DNA of 6,472 nucleotides. Source: Paralcaligenes sp039935015 (lineage in GTDB: Bacteria; Pseudomonadota; Gammaproteobacteria; Burkholderiales; Burkholderiaceae_B). This document shows positions 6,258 through 6,472 of the stretch, in pieces. Location of the stretch: NCBI GenBank assembly GCA_039935015.1, contig JBDTLC010000138.1:1-6472 (forward strand). The letters are read 5' to 3'. A program made the position numbers and the translations under genes. The first letter of the stretch is position 1; every line of letters starts with the position of its first letter. A model generated the notes under the pieces. It was not told the DNA's origin, did not search any database, and worked only from the letters and a program-made list of their open reading frames with translations.

Positions 6258-6472
6258 CTATGCGTCGGTTTTTTCTTTGGCTTGTACATCAATGGTTTCG
6301 CCGGTTTCCACCTGCTTCTGTGTAACTCCCTCGGGTGGTACGGCACCACCAGCATCGTTCATGCCTTTCTTGAAGCCCTTAACGGCGTTGCCCAAGTCTT
6401 CACCTATGTTACGCAACTTTTTGGTGCCAAAGACCAGTGCGACGATGACCAGAACGATCAGCCAATGCCAAA
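6258..6472 (-). CDS. tatA: Sec-independent protein translocase TatA (N-terminus missing)
   Basis: TatA assembles around substrate-loaded TatBC to form the transport path across the inner membrane. The last 70 codons are in the window, plus two bases of the preceding codon. The sequence opens WHWLIVLVIVALVFG (the membrane helix and hinge glycine), then TKKLRNIGEDLGNAVKGFKK, the amphipathic helix typical of TatA. A short charged tail (about 30 residues) ends in TDA and TAG. Family members usually begin about six residues earlier (MGSFSI-type), so only the extreme N-terminus is lost. It is told apart from TatB by the FGTKKL hinge in place of IGPERLP and by the short tail. First gene of the tatABC run; its promoter lies outside the window. 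Confidence 0.95.
   Translation of the reverse strand, partial: WHWLIVLVIVALVFGTKKLRNIGEDLGNAVKGFKKGMNDAGGAVPPEGVTQKQVETGETIDVQAKEKTDA

Noticed and set aside
1..6472. Undescribed multi-gene system, mobile element, CRISPR array or RNA gene
   Set aside because: All substantial coding sequence is assigned to known families, the longest non-coding gap is 123 bp, and no direct repeats, transposase or RNA-like structures were seen.

Overview
The window looks like the chromosome of a betaproteobacterium in the order Burkholderiales, most likely Alcaligenaceae. This is inferred from protein flavour (a cytochrome b of about 460 residues with a PVWY quinol-site motif, and the Rieske, TatA and MscL sequences) and from a gene order I recall around bc1 and tat genes in Bordetella-like genomes. 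Base composition is moderately GC-rich and even, with no IS elements, tRNAs, phage genes or CRISPR arrays. Every gene belongs to a known family, and no undescribed system is visible.

Layout. The left third (1-2230, minus strand) is the petABC operon for the cytochrome bc1 complex: Rieske protein (petA), cytochrome b (petB), and the signal peptide of cytochrome c1 (petC, cut by the window edge). A 123-bp divergent spacer (2231-2353), with a good sigma70-type promoter facing petA, separates it from mscL (plus, 2354-2803). mscL converges on a Nif3/YbgI-family metalloprotein gene (minus, 2844-3620). That gene is divergent, by only 17 bp, from a membrane-anchored HtrA-type serine protease with one PDZ domain (plus, 3638-4771). 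The protease gene converges with a 27-bp gap on tatC, which is followed rightwards by tatB and tatA (minus, 4799-6472; transcribed tatA-tatB-tatC). TatA is cut by the right edge.

How the parts fit. Nearly everything acts at the cytoplasmic membrane or in the periplasm: bc1 respiration, a mechanosensitive channel, an envelope quality-control protease and the twin-arginine translocase. The Rieske protein carries an N-terminal twin-arginine signal, so it is a probable client of the translocase encoded about 3 kb away. The Nif3-like gene is the one member whose job is unclear.

The genome is tightly packed: the longest non-coding stretch is the 123-bp petA-mscL spacer, and neither convergent junction shows a clear intrinsic terminator. 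The points most worth a second look are two extra hydrophobic segments in cytochrome b just after the PVWY motif, missing Shine-Dalgarno sequences before the protease gene and tatB, and the face-to-face arrangement of the Nif3 and protease genes.
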